Source: [Anoxybacillus] calidus
GTDB taxonomy: Bacteria; Bacillota; Bacilli; Bacillales; Anoxybacillaceae
DNA: 64,000 nt
Direction of reading: 5' to 3'
Assembly: GCF_013760845.1 (NCBI RefSeq)
Contig: NZ_JACDUU010000002.1
Location: 310,001-374,000 of the forward strand
How positions within the stretch are numbered: position 1 is the stretch's first letter; each line of letters begins with the position of its first letter. The translations under genes were made by a program, and so were the position numbers. This document shows, piece by piece, positions 17,052 to 25,422 of the stretch. The notes beneath the pieces are model-generated. The model did no database searches and was not told where the DNA came from. It worked only from the letters and a program-made list of their open reading frames with translations.

Positions 17052-17092
17052 CGGAAATCATTCATTATGAAAAAAGATAAGAAAAAGCATGG

Positions 17093-17208
17093 GGCTGACT
17101 CATAAGTGTCTGACTTCATGTGCATTTCACAAGATATCGTTCATGAATCCAATGTCATGTCCTATATATTGAGTTGTGCGGTCTGACACTTTGCTGTTGG
17201 GTTAGCCT
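17093..17208. repeat. Nested palindromic repeat, GGCTGAC family, copy 1
   Basis: Starts GGCTGACTCATAAGTGTCTG and ends GGTCTGACACTTTG...GGTTAGCC, with complementary outer arms (GGCTGAC/GTTAGCC) and inner arms (AAGTGTCTGAC/GTCTGACACTT). The centre contains a further imperfect palindrome around ATATATT. Confidence 0.8.
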
Positions 17209-17220
17209 TATTTTATATCT

Positions 17221-17250
17221 CAAAAATCAACATGAAAATTTAACAGAGTC
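17221..17250. repeat. Partial GGCTCTGTTAAA-family repeat
   Basis: CAAAAATCAACATGAAAATT then TAACAGAGTC is the degenerate complement of the family's GACTCTGTTAAA end. Confidence 0.45.
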
Positions 17251-17351
17251 TTTTATTAAAAAAACAAAAAATTCAGAGTATAAAGAAGGAATATTTGTGT
17301 TGAGGGTGAAATATTTTATTACAGCTACAGCAAACAAGCTGTATTCTTTTG

Positions 17352-17365
17352 TGTAAGCGTTTACG
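17352..17365 (+). promoter_or_regulatory. cre site (CcpA) before the fatty-acid cluster
   Basis: TGTAAGCGTTTACG matches the catabolite-responsive consensus TGWNANCGNTNWCA at all but the last base. It lies 24 bp before the first acyl-CoA ligase start, downstream of a small hairpin (TACAGC/GCTGTA at 17331-17348). Repression of this cluster by CcpA during growth on sugars is a reasonable inference. Confidence 0.65.
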
Positions 17366-17388
17366 TAAAAGGAAGGGGGAATAATAAT

Positions 17389-18966
17389 TTGTATGTAACG
17401 TTAGGTGAATTGTTCGCACAAACGGTTCGGAAGTTTCCGAAGAGGGAAGCGATTGTTGATATTAGAAGGAATTTGCGTCTCACTTATGAGCAGTGGGATA
17501 CTGAAGTGAATAAACTGGCAAACGCCCTTTTGGCATCAGGTGTGCAAAAAGGTGATCGTGTATCTACATTTTTATTTAATACAAGTGAGCTGGCAACCGC
17601 TTTTTTTGCATGTGCAAAAATCGGGGCCATCTTCAATCCGCTCAATTTCCGTTTAAAAGCCCAGGAAGTTGCCTATATACTAGAAGATGCTAAACCGAAA
17701 GTAGTCTTATTCGAGAAAATGGTTCAACCCCATGTAGCAAGCATCCAAGCTGATTTTCCGCATATCTCTTTTTGGTACATCAATGAAGATACCCCAACAT
17801 ATGCAGTGAATTATCATGAACGTGTAAAAATAGCTCCATCGATATCTCCGCAAATCCAAGTTTCAGAGAATGATATATACGCAATTATGTATACGAGTGG
17901 TACAACCGGTAAACCAAAAGGCGTCATGCACCGCCACCGCGACATGGTGGAACAAAGTTTGATTTGTCATTCTATCATGAGAATACGTGAGACAGAACGT
18001 GGACTTGTTACAGCACCGATGTTTCATTGTGCTGAGCTGCATTGTTGCTTCTTACCGCGCGTCCATGCAGGAGCAACCAATATTATTCTCCATCATTTTG
18101 ATCCAAAAGAAGTATTAGAAGTTATCGAACAGGAAAAAGTGACAATCCTGTTTGCGGCACCGACAATGTGGAACATGCTTTTACAAGAGCGGCTCGAAGA
18201 TTATGATTTGTCATCGCTTCGCGTCGGTTTATACGGTGCCGCGCCAATGGCTCCTGTACTTGTTAAGGAATGTAAGGAACGTTTAGGAATCGATTTAATT
18301 CAAGCCTATGGCATGACAGAAATGGGACCAGCAGTGACGTTTCTCTTAGAAGATGAGCAGTTCACAAAAGCAGGTTCTGCCGGCAGGCCTTGCCTTAATC
18401 ATGAAATTCGCATCGTAAGACCGCGGGAAGACGGCCCATCAGACCCTGATGATGTATTGCCGCCTGGAGAAGTTGGCGAAATTCTTGTAAAAGGGCCGTG
18501 TATGATGGTCGGTTATTACAACCGTGAAGAAGCTACCACGAAGGCGATGTATAAAGGATGGTATCATTCCGGAGATTTAGGCTATATGGATGAAGACGGG
18601 TATTTATATGTCGCTGACCGCGTCGATGATATGGTGATTAGCGGCGGTGAAAACATCTATCCACGCGAAGTAGAAGATGTGCTGTATGAGCATAAAGGCG
18701 TCTTAGATGTTGCTGTTCTCGGTGAGCCTGATGAAAAATGGGGAGAAAAAGTCATTGCTTTTGTAGTGAAGAAAGATCCGAATTTAACGACGGAAGAGCT
18801 TGAAGAGTTTTGTAAAAACAGTGATAAGCTAGCTGCTTACAAGCGTCCGCGTGCCTATTATTTTGTCGACAGCTTGCCGAGGAATGCAAGCGGAAAAATT
18901 CAAAAATTTTTGCTGCGGCAAAGAGTGAGAGAAGCAGCAAACATTATAGAAGGGGAGTTGCGATGA
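17389..18966 (+). CDS. Acyl-CoA synthetase (AMP-forming), fatty-acid CoA ligase
   Basis: 525 residues of the ANL superfamily: activates a carboxylic acid to acyl-AMP and then acyl-CoA. The AMP-binding P-loop is YTSGTTGKPKGVMHRHR, followed by the A5 motif QAYGMTEMGP, the hinge GWYHSGDLGYMDEDG, the A8 motif VADRVDDMVISGGENIYP and the catalytic lysine in LPRNASGKIQKFLLR. The TTG start follows GGAAGGGGGA. It is the first gene of the cluster and overlaps the acyl-CoA dehydrogenase by 4 bp (ATGA), so they are translationally coupled. Chain length of the substrate is unknown; medium or long chain is likely. Confidence 0.93.
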   Translation: MYVTLGELFAQTVRKFPKREAIVDIRRNLRLTYEQWDTEVNKLANALLASGVQKGDRVSTFLFNTSELATAFFACAKIGAIFNPLNFRLKAQEVAYILEDAKPKVVLFEKMVQPHVASIQADFPHISFWYINEDTPTYAVNYHERVKIAPSISPQIQVSENDIYAIMYTSGTTGKPKGVMHRHRDMVEQSLICHSIMRIRETERGLVTAPMFHCAELHCCFLPRVHAGATNIILHHFDPKEVLEVIEQEKVTILFAAPTMWNMLLQERLEDYDLSSLRVGLYGAAPMAPVLVKECKERLGIDLIQAYGMTEMGPAVTFLLEDEQFTKAGSAGRPCLNHEIRIVRPREDGPSDPDDVLPPGEVGEILVKGPCMMVGYYNREEATTKAMYKGWYHSGDLGYMDEDGYLYVADRVDDMVISGGENIYPREVEDVLYEHKGVLDVAVLGEPDEKWGEKVIAFVVKKDPNLTTEELEEFCKNSDKLAAYKRPRAYYFVDSLPRNASGKIQKFLLRQRVREAANIIEGELR

Positions 18967-20108
18967 CGGCCAGATATATTCGCGAAGAGCATCACATTTT
19001 TCGTGATGCTTTTCGCAAGTTTTTAGAAAAGGAAGCATATCCATATTTTCATGAATGGGAAAAACAAGGCATCATTCCGCGAGAGTTTTGGCGCAAAATG
19101 GGAGAACAAGGATTTTTATGCCCTTGGGTAGATGAACAGTATGGTGGATTCAATGCCGATTTTGCCTATTCTGTTGTTATTAACGAAGAATTAGAAAAAG
19201 TCGGCTCAAGCATGATCGGCATCGGATTGCATAACGACATTGTCGTTCCTTATCTCTCAGAATACGGAACGGAGGAACAAAAAAGAAAGTGGCTGCCTAA
19301 ATGTATTTCCGGAGAAATCATTACCGCGATTGCCATGACAGAACCAGGAGCAGGATCCGATTTAGCAGGGATAACGACGACAGCTGTGAGAGATGGAGAG
19401 CATTATATTGTAAATGGTCAGAAAACATTTATTACAAACGGAATACATGCCGATTTAATCATTGTTGTCTGCAAAACAGATCCTAAAGCTGTTCAGGCGC
19501 ATAAAGGAATCAGTTTGCTTATTGTTGAGCGGGACACGCCAGGTTTTACGAGAGGACGAAAATTAGAAAAGGTAGGTTTGCATGCGCAAGATACAGCAGA
19601 ATTATTTTTTACTGATGCAAAAGTGCCGGCAGAAAATTTGCTTGGTGAAGAAGGAAAAGGATTTTATTATTTGATGGAAAAGCTTCAGCAAGAGCGCCTT
19701 ATTGTCGCTATCGCTGCGCAAACGGCAGCTGAAGTGATGTTTCGCTTAACGAAAGATTATGTAAAAGAACGCACAGCCTTTGGCAAGAAAGTCAGCCAAT
19801 TTCAGACCGTACAGTTTCGTTTAGCGGAGATGGCGACGGAAATTGAACTAGGAAGAACATTCCTTGACGACCTTATTGAGCTTCATATGAAAGGAGAAAA
19901 TATTGTTACAAAAGTGTCAATGGCAAAATGGTGGATTACGGAAATGGCAAAAAGGGTGGCGGCAGAAAGCATGCAGCTGCATGGCGGTTACGGCTACATG
20001 GAAGAATACGAGATTGCTAGACGCTACCGCGATATTCCGGTAAGTGCCATCTATGCTGGGACAAATGAAGTGATGAAAATGATTATTGCAAAAAATCTTG
20101 AACTATAA
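18963..20108 (+). CDS. Acyl-CoA dehydrogenase, LCAD/IVD-like
   Basis: 381-residue flavoprotein for the first oxidation of beta-oxidation, passing electrons to ETF. Signatures: AIAMTEPGAGSDLAG, YIVNGQKTFITNG and the C-terminal QLHGGYGYMEEYEIARRYRD. At the place of the usual catalytic Glu of medium-chain enzymes there is Ala (IYAGTNEVM). In long-chain and isovaleryl enzymes the base lies instead in helix G, and here LQQERL supplies Glu244. This places the protein in the LCAD/isovaleryl subgroup (inference from family knowledge). It overlaps the preceding ligase and is 18 bp before the CoA-transferase gene. Confidence 0.94.
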   Translation: MTARYIREEHHIFRDAFRKFLEKEAYPYFHEWEKQGIIPREFWRKMGEQGFLCPWVDEQYGGFNADFAYSVVINEELEKVGSSMIGIGLHNDIVVPYLSEYGTEEQKRKWLPKCISGEIITAIAMTEPGAGSDLAGITTTAVRDGEHYIVNGQKTFITNGIHADLIIVVCKTDPKAVQAHKGISLLIVERDTPGFTRGRKLEKVGLHAQDTAELFFTDAKVPAENLLGEEGKGFYYLMEKLQQERLIVAIAAQTAAEVMFRLTKDYVKERTAFGKKVSQFQTVQFRLAEMATEIELGRTFLDDLIELHMKGENIVTKVSMAKWWITEMAKRVAAESMQLHGGYGYMEEYEIARRYRDIPVSAIYAGTNEVMKMIIAKNLEL

Positions 20109-20126
20109 CGGGAGGAAAGACAAATT

Positions 20127-21215
20127 ATGCTGTTAGATGGAATGAAAGTGCTAGATTTCTCGCACTATATCCCTGGACCATTTGCCAGTCTCCGTCTCGC
20201 TGATTTCGGAGCGGAAGTGGTGAAAGTTGAGCCGCCCAATGGAGATTTAGCCCGTTCGGAAGAGTTTAATAATATTTTTCAAGCAAACAATGCAAATAAG
20301 AAAAGTATTTCGCTTAACTTAAAAGACCAACATGATTTAGAAATAGTGAAACAACTAATAAGGAAAGCAGACATACTCATTGAAGGATTTCGCCCTGGTG
20401 TCATGAAACGATTAGGTCTTGCCTATGACGACGTCAAGAAAATCAACGAAAAAATCATTTACTGCTCGATAACAGGATATGGCCAACAAGGAGAGCTTGC
20501 ATTACTCGGAAGCCATGACATTAATTATATGTCGCTGAGCGGAGTTCTTTCTCAATTAAAGGACAAGTCAGGCAAACCGATTCATCCATCGATCACGTTA
20601 GCGGATATGGTTGGCAGTTTTGTTGCTACTGAACAAATTTTAGCCGCACTTTATGCGCGAGAAAGAACGGGAAAGGGAATGTATATCGATGTATCATTGC
20701 TCGATGGCCTTCTTTCGATGATGAACAACCATTTTATGATAGAGCATGATAGCGGCTTGCAAAGAGGAATGGAACAATTAGCTGGCACCATCGTCTCGTA
20801 TTACATATATGAAACAAAAGATGGACGCTTTGTCAGTCTTGCTGCATTGGAACGAAAATTTTGGGAGCATTTTTGTATCGCGTCACAGAAACAAGAATGG
20901 CTTGATTTTCACCAGTCTCCTGCAAATGAAAGCAACCCTGTCTTTGTGGAGATTTGTCAATGGTTTAAAAGCAAAACGTTGTCAGAATGGATAGAGTTTA
21001 GCCGGAAGGTTGATTGCTGTTTAACTCCCGTGCTGGAAGTGCATGAAGCGAAAGAATGGTTTTCAAAGGAACATAGCCGAAAAATGGTCGATATTCATGA
21101 CGATCGTATCCATATTGCAACAAGATATGATTGTCAAATCTTTCATAAAAGAGCACAAGCCCCGAAATTGGATGAGCATCGCGAAGAAATTATAAAAAGA
21201 TGGAGGAACTCATAA
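20127..21215 (+). CDS. Class III CoA-transferase (CaiB/BaiF)
   Basis: 362 residues. The N-terminus (VLDFSHYIPGPFASLRLADF, GAEVVKVEPP) and YCSITGYGQQGE are typical of family III CoA-transferases, which move CoA between acyl groups through an Asp-bound intermediate; the Asp of LADMVGSF is the expected nucleophile. GGGAGGAAAG precedes the ATG. It is tightly spaced in the fatty-acid cluster and overlaps the ligase remnant that follows by 16 bp. Substrates are unknown; an acyl-CoA of the same pathway is probable. Confidence 0.92.
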   Translation: MLLDGMKVLDFSHYIPGPFASLRLADFGAEVVKVEPPNGDLARSEEFNNIFQANNANKKSISLNLKDQHDLEIVKQLIRKADILIEGFRPGVMKRLGLAYDDVKKINEKIIYCSITGYGQQGELALLGSHDINYMSLSGVLSQLKDKSGKPIHPSITLADMVGSFVATEQILAALYARERTGKGMYIDVSLLDGLLSMMNNHFMIEHDSGLQRGMEQLAGTIVSYYIYETKDGRFVSLAALERKFWEHFCIASQKQEWLDFHQSPANESNPVFVEICQWFKSKTLSEWIEFSRKVDCCLTPVLEVHEAKEWFSKEHSRKMVDIHDDRIHIATRYDCQIFHKRAQAPKLDEHREEIIKRWRNS

Positions 21216-21600
21216 AAAGATGTATGATGGACATTCCATTAAATATCTCGACAATGCTTGAGAGAGCAGAAATGTTTTTTGCGAAAAAGCAAGTTGTTTC
21301 GCGTACAAAAAATGGAATTGCGCACCATACATACAGAGAAATAGGGAAGAGAACAAGAAGATTGGCAAGCGCGTTAAAAACAATCGGTGTTGGAACAGGC
21401 GATCAGGTCAGAACATTTGTTCGGAACCATCATCGCCATCTCGAAGCGTATTTTGCGATTCCAGGAATGGGAGCCGTATTGCATACCATCAACATTCGTC
21501 TTTCGCTCAATCATATTGCCTATATTATTAACCATGTGGAAGATAAAGTATTATGGATTGAAGAAGACTTAGTGTCTTCCATTGAAAAATACAATCTAAC
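21200..21600 (+). pseudogene. N-terminal remnant of a second acyl-CoA ligase
   Basis: Encodes about the first 130 residues of an ANL-type ligase: TYREIGKRTRRLASALKTIG, TGDQVRTFVRNHHRHLEAYF, GAVLHTINIRLSLNHIAYII. Homology stops at about LWIEEDLVSSIEK. The reading continues into a LysM-type linker and a stop at 21647. A C-terminal part of such a ligase, full of stops, is found at 25912-26553. The two pieces are probably one gene split by the island between them; the AMP-binding middle (about 160 residues) is lost. Confidence 0.75.
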
Positions 21601-21802
21601 ACAATATGATAAGGTCGGAAAGAAGAAACCAGTGAAAGTTGCAGCTTAAAAAGCAGAACTTAATGTTTACATTGTTAAGAAAAGCGATACGCTTACTGCG
21701 ATTGCGAAAAAATATAAAACAACGATGCAAAGCCTTGTGAAGCTGAATAACATCAAAAACCCTAACTTCATTAAAGTCGATCAGAAATTGAAATTAAAGT
21801 AA
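21601..21802 (+). pseudogene. LysM domain remnant
   Basis: In the same frame after one stop (21647) the DNA encodes [20 protein letters not shown], then [20 protein letters not shown] and KLKLK-stop: one full LysM peptidoglycan-binding repeat preceded by a Lys/Pro linker (KKKPVKVAA). This is the usual C-terminus of a phage or cell-wall amidase/endopeptidase whose catalytic part is absent. It marks the left edge of the island. A GC-rich hairpin with T-run at 21803-21830 follows. Confidence 0.7.
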
Positions 21803-21830
21803 CCCCTGCCGTTTTTGGTGGGGGATTTTT
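21803..21830 (+). terminator. Terminator after the LysM remnant
   Basis: ACCCCTGCC and GGTGGGGGA pair imperfectly around a T-rich loop, followed by TTTTT. Confidence 0.6.
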
Positions 21831-21921
21831 AGCTTTGTTAAATGTCTCTGTTATTGAATAAACTTATGTTAAATAGTGCCTGGAATAATGAAATCTAATT
21901 CAACAAAGGATGGGTATTCAA

Positions 21922-22326
21922 ATGGACAAATGGGGTTGTATTACAGGGGGATTTATAATGGTGCTTATTCCTATTCTATTTTTAAGCTTCCACATATCTA
22001 TGAAGGAAGAGGAACAAGAACTTGATTCCTTCACCTTTAAAAAAAGCGAATCTCCAAATCTCATCAATATTATTGAATTTAGAGAAATGACTTACACAGA
22101 AGATCCTTATACTGTTCTTTATTCCATGAGAATCTATTATGGAAAACGGGGCAGTATTCTAAAGAAGTATAAAGAGTTTAAGCCTGGCAACAGCCCTATA
22201 GATATAAACGATGACTTTAAAATTCATTGGGAAAATGACGAACTAGTTACGATAGATGCAATAAGGAAAAATGAAAAAGGAGAGTCTTATTTAGTGGAAA
22301 CTTTTAAGATTGATCTGTCTCAGTAA
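21922..22326 (+). CDS. Membrane-anchored hypothetical protein
   Basis: 134 residues with one N-terminal hydrophobic helix (CITGGFIMVLIPILFLSFHI) and a soluble, probably extracytoplasmic, beta-rich domain (YTVLYSMRIYYGKRGSILKK, FKIHWENDELVTIDAI). No lipobox. The layout is like small Bacillus proteins of the DUF5412 type, but I cannot confirm a family. AAAGGATGGG precedes the ATG at 21922. It lies alone in the island, with a dispersed repeat after it. Confidence 0.6.
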   Translation: MDKWGCITGGFIMVLIPILFLSFHISMKEEEQELDSFTFKKSESPNLINIIEFREMTYTEDPYTVLYSMRIYYGKRGSILKKYKEFKPGNSPIDINDDFKIHWENDELVTIDAIRKNEKGESYLVETFKIDLSQ

Positions 22327-22362
22327 ATCAACATAGTTAATTAACAAAGCTATTTTTAAATA

Positions 22363-22430
22363 GGCTCTGTTAAAGAATGTTGTTGATTTTTTTGTTAAAC
22401 TAACGAAGCAGGTTACTTGAAGAAGGCTAT
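22363..22430. repeat. Dispersed repeat, GGCTCTGTTAAA family (long copy)
   Basis: GGCTCTGTTAAAGAATGTTG, then TTGATTTTTTTGTTAAACTAAC and GAAGCAGGTTACTTGAAGAAGGC. This is the most complete copy on this strand. Confidence 0.65.
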
Positions 22431-22483
22431 TCTAACATCTAAAGAGAAAGTTAATAGTATAAGTGCTTTAAGGGGGTGGAAAA

Positions 22484-22795
22484 ATGAATGTAGAAATTGA
22501 ACTTATTTCTGAAAAATCCATATCTGATATTCCAGTAGCTGGAGGTTATTTTCCCTTTGCTATTGATGGAAAGACTCCTTATATTATTGACTTCTTTTTT
22601 TGGGAAAGAGAAGTAGAAGAAGTGGAAAAATTTTTTTCTAACTGGATGAATATTTTAAATCAATATCCAATGTATGTTTTCTTTGAGGGCTATGACTTCC
22701 AGCAAGAAGAATTTGAACGAGATTGTTTAAAACACAACATTGAATATGAATTATTCCAACGGAAAAAACGTGATTTTTATGATAACTACCAATGA
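22484..22795 (+). CDS. Small acidic cytosolic protein, immunity-protein-like
   Basis: 103 residues, ATG after AAGGGGGTGGAAAA. It is acidic and aromatic (DFFFWEREVEEVEKFFSNWM, YPMYVFFEGYDFQQEEFERD) without signal or membrane segment. Size, composition and pairing with the next overlapping ORF recall immunity proteins of polymorphic toxin loci, but no family is recognised and no toxin gene is adjacent. Its end overlaps the next gene by 17 bp, so they are probably co-translated. Confidence 0.6.
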   Translation: MNVEIELISEKSISDIPVAGGYFPFAIDGKTPYIIDFFFWEREVEEVEKFFSNWMNILNQYPMYVFFEGYDFQQEEFERDCLKHNIEYELFQRKKRDFYDNYQ

Positions 22796-23096
22796 ACAAT
22801 TTAATGTGATACTTCCCCATTTATACGGTAATGGAAGTATGAATAACTTTGCTGGGTGGTCTTTAGAAAAAGATGTCTTTAGCCTCGGTAAAAGAGATTT
22901 TAAGACATTCTTGGGTACAAAAAAGTTTGAAACACCAATTATAACGATTTCGGAAAATACCACAATTTTTTGGGTTGGATACGATGGGGACAATGTAATA
23001 GCCCTTTCAAATGATGAAAAATTTTCAAAGTTATCTTCTGTAATAAGTACTTTACCAAAAGATATAAATTTTACAATTGTAGAGTGCTCCGAGTAA
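22779..23096 (+). CDS. Small hypothetical protein paired with the preceding ORF
   Basis: 105 residues from the ATG at 22779. It is mixed alpha/beta (VILPHLYGNGSMNNFAGWSL, TIFWVGYDGDNVIALSNDEK) and soluble. No recognised family. Overlap with the preceding ORF and the shared terminator at 23166 make a two-gene unit likely. Small paired soluble proteins in a decayed island often come from toxin-immunity loci (inference). Confidence 0.55.
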   Translation: MITTNEQFNVILPHLYGNGSMNNFAGWSLEKDVFSLGKRDFKTFLGTKKFETPIITISENTTIFWVGYDGDNVIALSNDEKFSKLSSVISTLPKDINFTIVECSE

Positions 23097-23165
23097 TTAC
23101 AATTTTTATAAACGAAAACCTTTATTCATATTCTACTAACAGGGGCGTTAGTTTAATAAGAACTC

Positions 23166-23194
23166 AAAAAAGGACTCATTGCGGTCCTTTTTTA
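23166..23194 (+). terminator. Terminator of the two-gene unit
   Basis: AAAAAGGAC and GTCCTTTTTT flank a 7-8-nt loop (CTCATTGCG), with a T-run. Confidence 0.85.
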
Positions 23195-23200
23195 TTTGCT

Positions 23201-23230
23201 AAATTATCAACATGATCGTTTAACAGAGCC
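23201..23230. repeat. Dispersed repeat, GGCTCTGTTAAA family (reverse copy)
   Basis: AAATTATCAACATGATCGTT then TAACAGAGCC; the distal part (CTAACAGGGGCGTTAG) lies at about 23134-23152, so a terminator sits inside the copy. Confidence 0.55.
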
Positions 23231-23318
23231 TTTAAATAAGAAAAGCCTTTCTTATTCGAGAGGGGGTCAGTTTGTCGACAAAGCTAACAAGCTGAACCTT
23301 CTATGATATTTTGTTGTA

Positions 23319-23663
23319 TTACATCTTTTCTTCATATTTTGAAATTAGATATTCATCGTTTCCGACTAGTCCTAGCTTAAACGCTTTATTGACAATTTTG
23401 GCTGCCTCTGTTGAAAAAAAGGCATTTGTACCGTACTTCAATTTGTCTTCAAGTATTTGTTTATGATATTTTGAAGTTTCTCTAGATAAATTTTTGTTAA
23501 CAACTTTATCCTCTTCAATCGCTTTTTGGAACTCTACGAAATTCATCGATTTATTTTGTCCTTCTTTCCCTCCAAAAGGCTCACCATTTCGAATATGATT
23601 TATAAACTTAGCTTCTAAAGTTAATTGTGTATATGCGGCAAAAGTAGCTTTATTGATGTTCAT
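23319..23663 (-). CDS. Hypothetical basic helical protein
   Basis: 114 residues from the ATG at 23663, preceded by AGAGGATGACAATT. It is highly charged and mostly helical (NFVEFQKAIEEDKVVNKNLS, SKYHKQILEDKLKYGTNAFF), without membrane segment or signal. No family recognised. It is transcribed against its neighbours in the island. The next 430 bp upstream hold no other gene. Confidence 0.55.
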   Translation of the reverse strand: MNINKATFAAYTQLTLEAKFINHIRNGEPFGGKEGQNKSMNFVEFQKAIEEDKVVNKNLSRETSKYHKQILEDKLKYGTNAFFSTEAAKIVNKAFKLGLVGNDEYLISKYEEKM

Positions 23664-24097
23664 AATTGTCATCCTCTGCTTTTAAAAATTAATTTAATTT
23701 CAATAGTTATATCGGAAATAATTCGGAAAAATTAATCAGTTTTTTTAAAATTAGTTAATCAGTAATGGAAATAAATAGATTTAAAACAAAGATTATATAT
23801 TAAAAATTAAAAATTTCATTGAGGGATTTTTATTTAGAGAAAATGTATGACAATGCTCCTAATCAATGGATCTAAATCAGAGCTGATCTCTTTTAATGTA
23901 ATATACCATTTTACATAAATTAGGATTGTTAGAAATGCAATTAAATAGTATCTATATCTCTATATCTATTAAACAAATGTGGAATTTTCTTATCAGTTGA
24001 TGAGTTTATCCAAGCTAACTCTTTTTAAGAACATACCTTAAAAGTAGGGATTGAATATTTAGCAATCCCTTCATACTCAATAGGAGGTGAAACATTT
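23664..24097. other. AT-rich intergenic stretch in the island
   Basis: No ORF with a ribosome binding site is seen. Just before the YjcZ-type gene there is a hairpin, AGGGATTG (24047-24054) and CAATCCCT (24063-24070), without a T-run; it may be regulatory or mark an old terminator. Confidence 0.5.
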
Positions 24098-24235
24098 ATG
24101 TGTTGGGGATATGGAAGATATGACGGTGCAGGATATGGATATGGTGGCTACGGTGGCGGTGGCTTCAATTTTGCGTTGATTGTTGTATTGTTCATTTTAT
24201 TAATTATTGTAGGAACTGCTATTTGGAGCGAATAA
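24098..24235 (+). CDS. YjcZ-family miniprotein, copy 1
   Basis: 45 residues, ATG after AATAGGAGGTGAAACATTT. A Gly/Tyr-rich head (RYDGAGYGYGGYGGGG) is followed by the conserved membrane segment FALIVVLFILLIIVGTAIW. This is the YjcZ sporulation miniprotein architecture, known from many Bacillaceae and of unknown function. It is too short for routine ORF calling. Two more members lie within 900 bp. Confidence 0.85.
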   Translation: MCWGYGRYDGAGYGYGGYGGGGFNFALIVVLFILLIIVGTAIWSE

Positions 24236-24292
24236 TAAGCCTAACGATCTTATAAAAAACAGACTGCTTACCATAAATAGGAGGTGTTAGAT

Positions 24293-24376
24293 ATGAACAC
24301 TTTTACCTTAGTTGTTATCTTATTCATCCTGCTTATCATTGTAGGATGTTCTTGTACAGGTTTAGGCGGTTATTAA
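24293..24376 (+). CDS. YjcZ-family miniprotein, copy 2 (short)
   Basis: 27 residues, ATG after AGGAGGTGTTAGAT. FTLVVILFILLIIVGCSCTG is the YjcZ membrane segment, ending in LGGY; the Gly-rich head is reduced to MNT. It follows copy 1 after 57 bp in the same direction, so it may be cotranscribed. Confidence 0.8.
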   Translation: MNTFTLVVILFILLIIVGCSCTGLGGY

Positions 24377-24509
24377 TTCCCCACAAGGTGACATTAACCT
24401 CTCTTAATTTCCTCATTTAATCGGAATAGGTGGTTTCGTTTATTGAAAAAGAGAAGGGCAGGTTGGGTTAATCTGTATAGACTTCTGAAATGAAAGGAGG
24501 ATGAATTAA

Positions 24510-24647
24510 ATGCCATTTTTTGGATTCGGTCGAAGAGACTTCTTTTTTCGTGACGACTTTAGAAGAAGACGGTTTTTCCCCTTTGAAAGACGGTTTCTCC
24601 CATTTGAAATATTCGAAATAGAGAGAAGAAGAAGACGCAGATTCTAA
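24510..24647 (+). CDS. Arg/Phe-rich miniprotein
   Basis: 45 residues with an excellent ribosome binding site (AAAGGAGG, 9 nt before ATG). About half the residues are Arg or Phe, as in FFGFGRRDFFFRDDF and a C-terminal ERRRRRRF. There is no membrane helix. Such cationic aromatic miniproteins occur beside spore-associated miniproteins; a role in coat, cortex or nucleic-acid binding is only a guess. It lies between YjcZ-type genes and may belong to the same sporulation-time cluster. Confidence 0.6.
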   Translation: MPFFGFGRRDFFFRDDFRRRRFFPFERRFLPFEIFEIERRRRRRF

Positions 24648-24733
24648 TTGAGCAAATGATTTAAACAGTGTTTCCATAAACGATAATAGAGCCTATTTAA
24701 AAATGAAGAATAAATAAAAGCCCTTTCTCATTT

Positions 24734-24777
24734 GAAGTGACCCCTGTCTACTTGACAGGGGTCACTTCACTTTTGTG
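24734..24777. terminator. Strong hairpin terminator between convergent miniprotein genes
   Basis: Perfect stem GAAGTGACCCCTGTC with its complement GACAGGGGTCACTTC around a 5-nt loop, followed by TTTT. It can serve both directions. Confidence 0.85.
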
Positions 24778-24853
24778 TGTTTTGTTCAACCATGGCACTC
24801 GTTGAACGGGTAAGCATTTTTAGCAATTCTCCAATCTTCATAAGAAGGGGGGA

Positions 24854-25003
24854 CTACCAGAATCCAAATCCTGGTCCATAACCACCGCAGCCAAAGCCTC
24901 TACCAAAGCCCCCGACCATACAACCACAACCAACAATGATTAATAAGATGAACAGAATGACGATTAATGCAAAGCCAGAACCTGCATATCCTCCACCACT
25001 CAT
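24854..25003 (-). CDS. YjcZ-family miniprotein, copy 3
   Basis: 49 residues, ATG after AATGGAGGTGTATTTAA. A short Gly-rich head (MSGGGYAGSG) precedes the membrane segment FALIVILFILLIIVGCGCMV and a Gly/Phe-rich tail (GGFGRGFGCGGYGPGFGFW). It is convergent with copies 1 and 2. Confidence 0.85.
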   Translation of the reverse strand: MSGGGYAGSGFALIVILFILLIIVGCGCMVGGFGRGFGCGGYGPGFGFW

Positions 25004-25118
25004 TTAAATACACCTCCATTTATTTACCTTCAGTTTATAATACAGGACTTTTTATCAGTTTGATTGGACTCCTGTAATTTTCCGCGAATGCTGATTATTT
25101 ATTATTGAATTATACTGT

Positions 25119-25163
25119 TACGTTAGTTGAACAAGAAAATCACCAACATTCTTTAACAGAGCC
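25119..25163. repeat. Dispersed repeat, GGCTCTGTTAAA family (reverse copy)
   Basis: TGTTACGTTAGTTGAACAAG, then AAAATCACCAACATTC and TTTAACAGAGCC: the clearest reverse copy, the complement of the form at 22363. Confidence 0.65.
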
Positions 25164-25273
25164 GTTGAAAAAAGAGGGCAGAGATCATGCTTTACCTTAG
25201 TCTTTTTATTGTGTATTCATTGTCCCATCAGTCAGAAAAGAGAAGCTGGAGAAGTGATGCCGATAATATGAGG

Positions 25274-25333
25274 TTTTGTGTAAGCAGGAATTCTAAAAAC
25301 TCTTACAGAATGAATGAAGAGGGCAGAAAAATA
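25274..25333. repeat. 60-bp direct repeat, left copy
   Basis: TTTTGTGTAAGCAGGAATTC and, 20 bp on, AGGGCAGAAAAATA. It is matched by a second copy at 25844-25904 in the same direction; the pair brackets the SunI-like gene. Confidence 0.55.
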
Positions 25334-25422
25334 GCGGCTCTTTGGATTATGTGGTGGAAATATCGAATGAAATTGAAGGAAATGATTATGCACTACTTCA
25401 TTGGAAGGTTGGAGGAAATGTT

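Noticed and set aside
17174-17356. Open frame of 60 codons before the acyl-CoA ligase
   Set aside because: It runs through palindromic and dispersed repeats and has no ribosome binding site.
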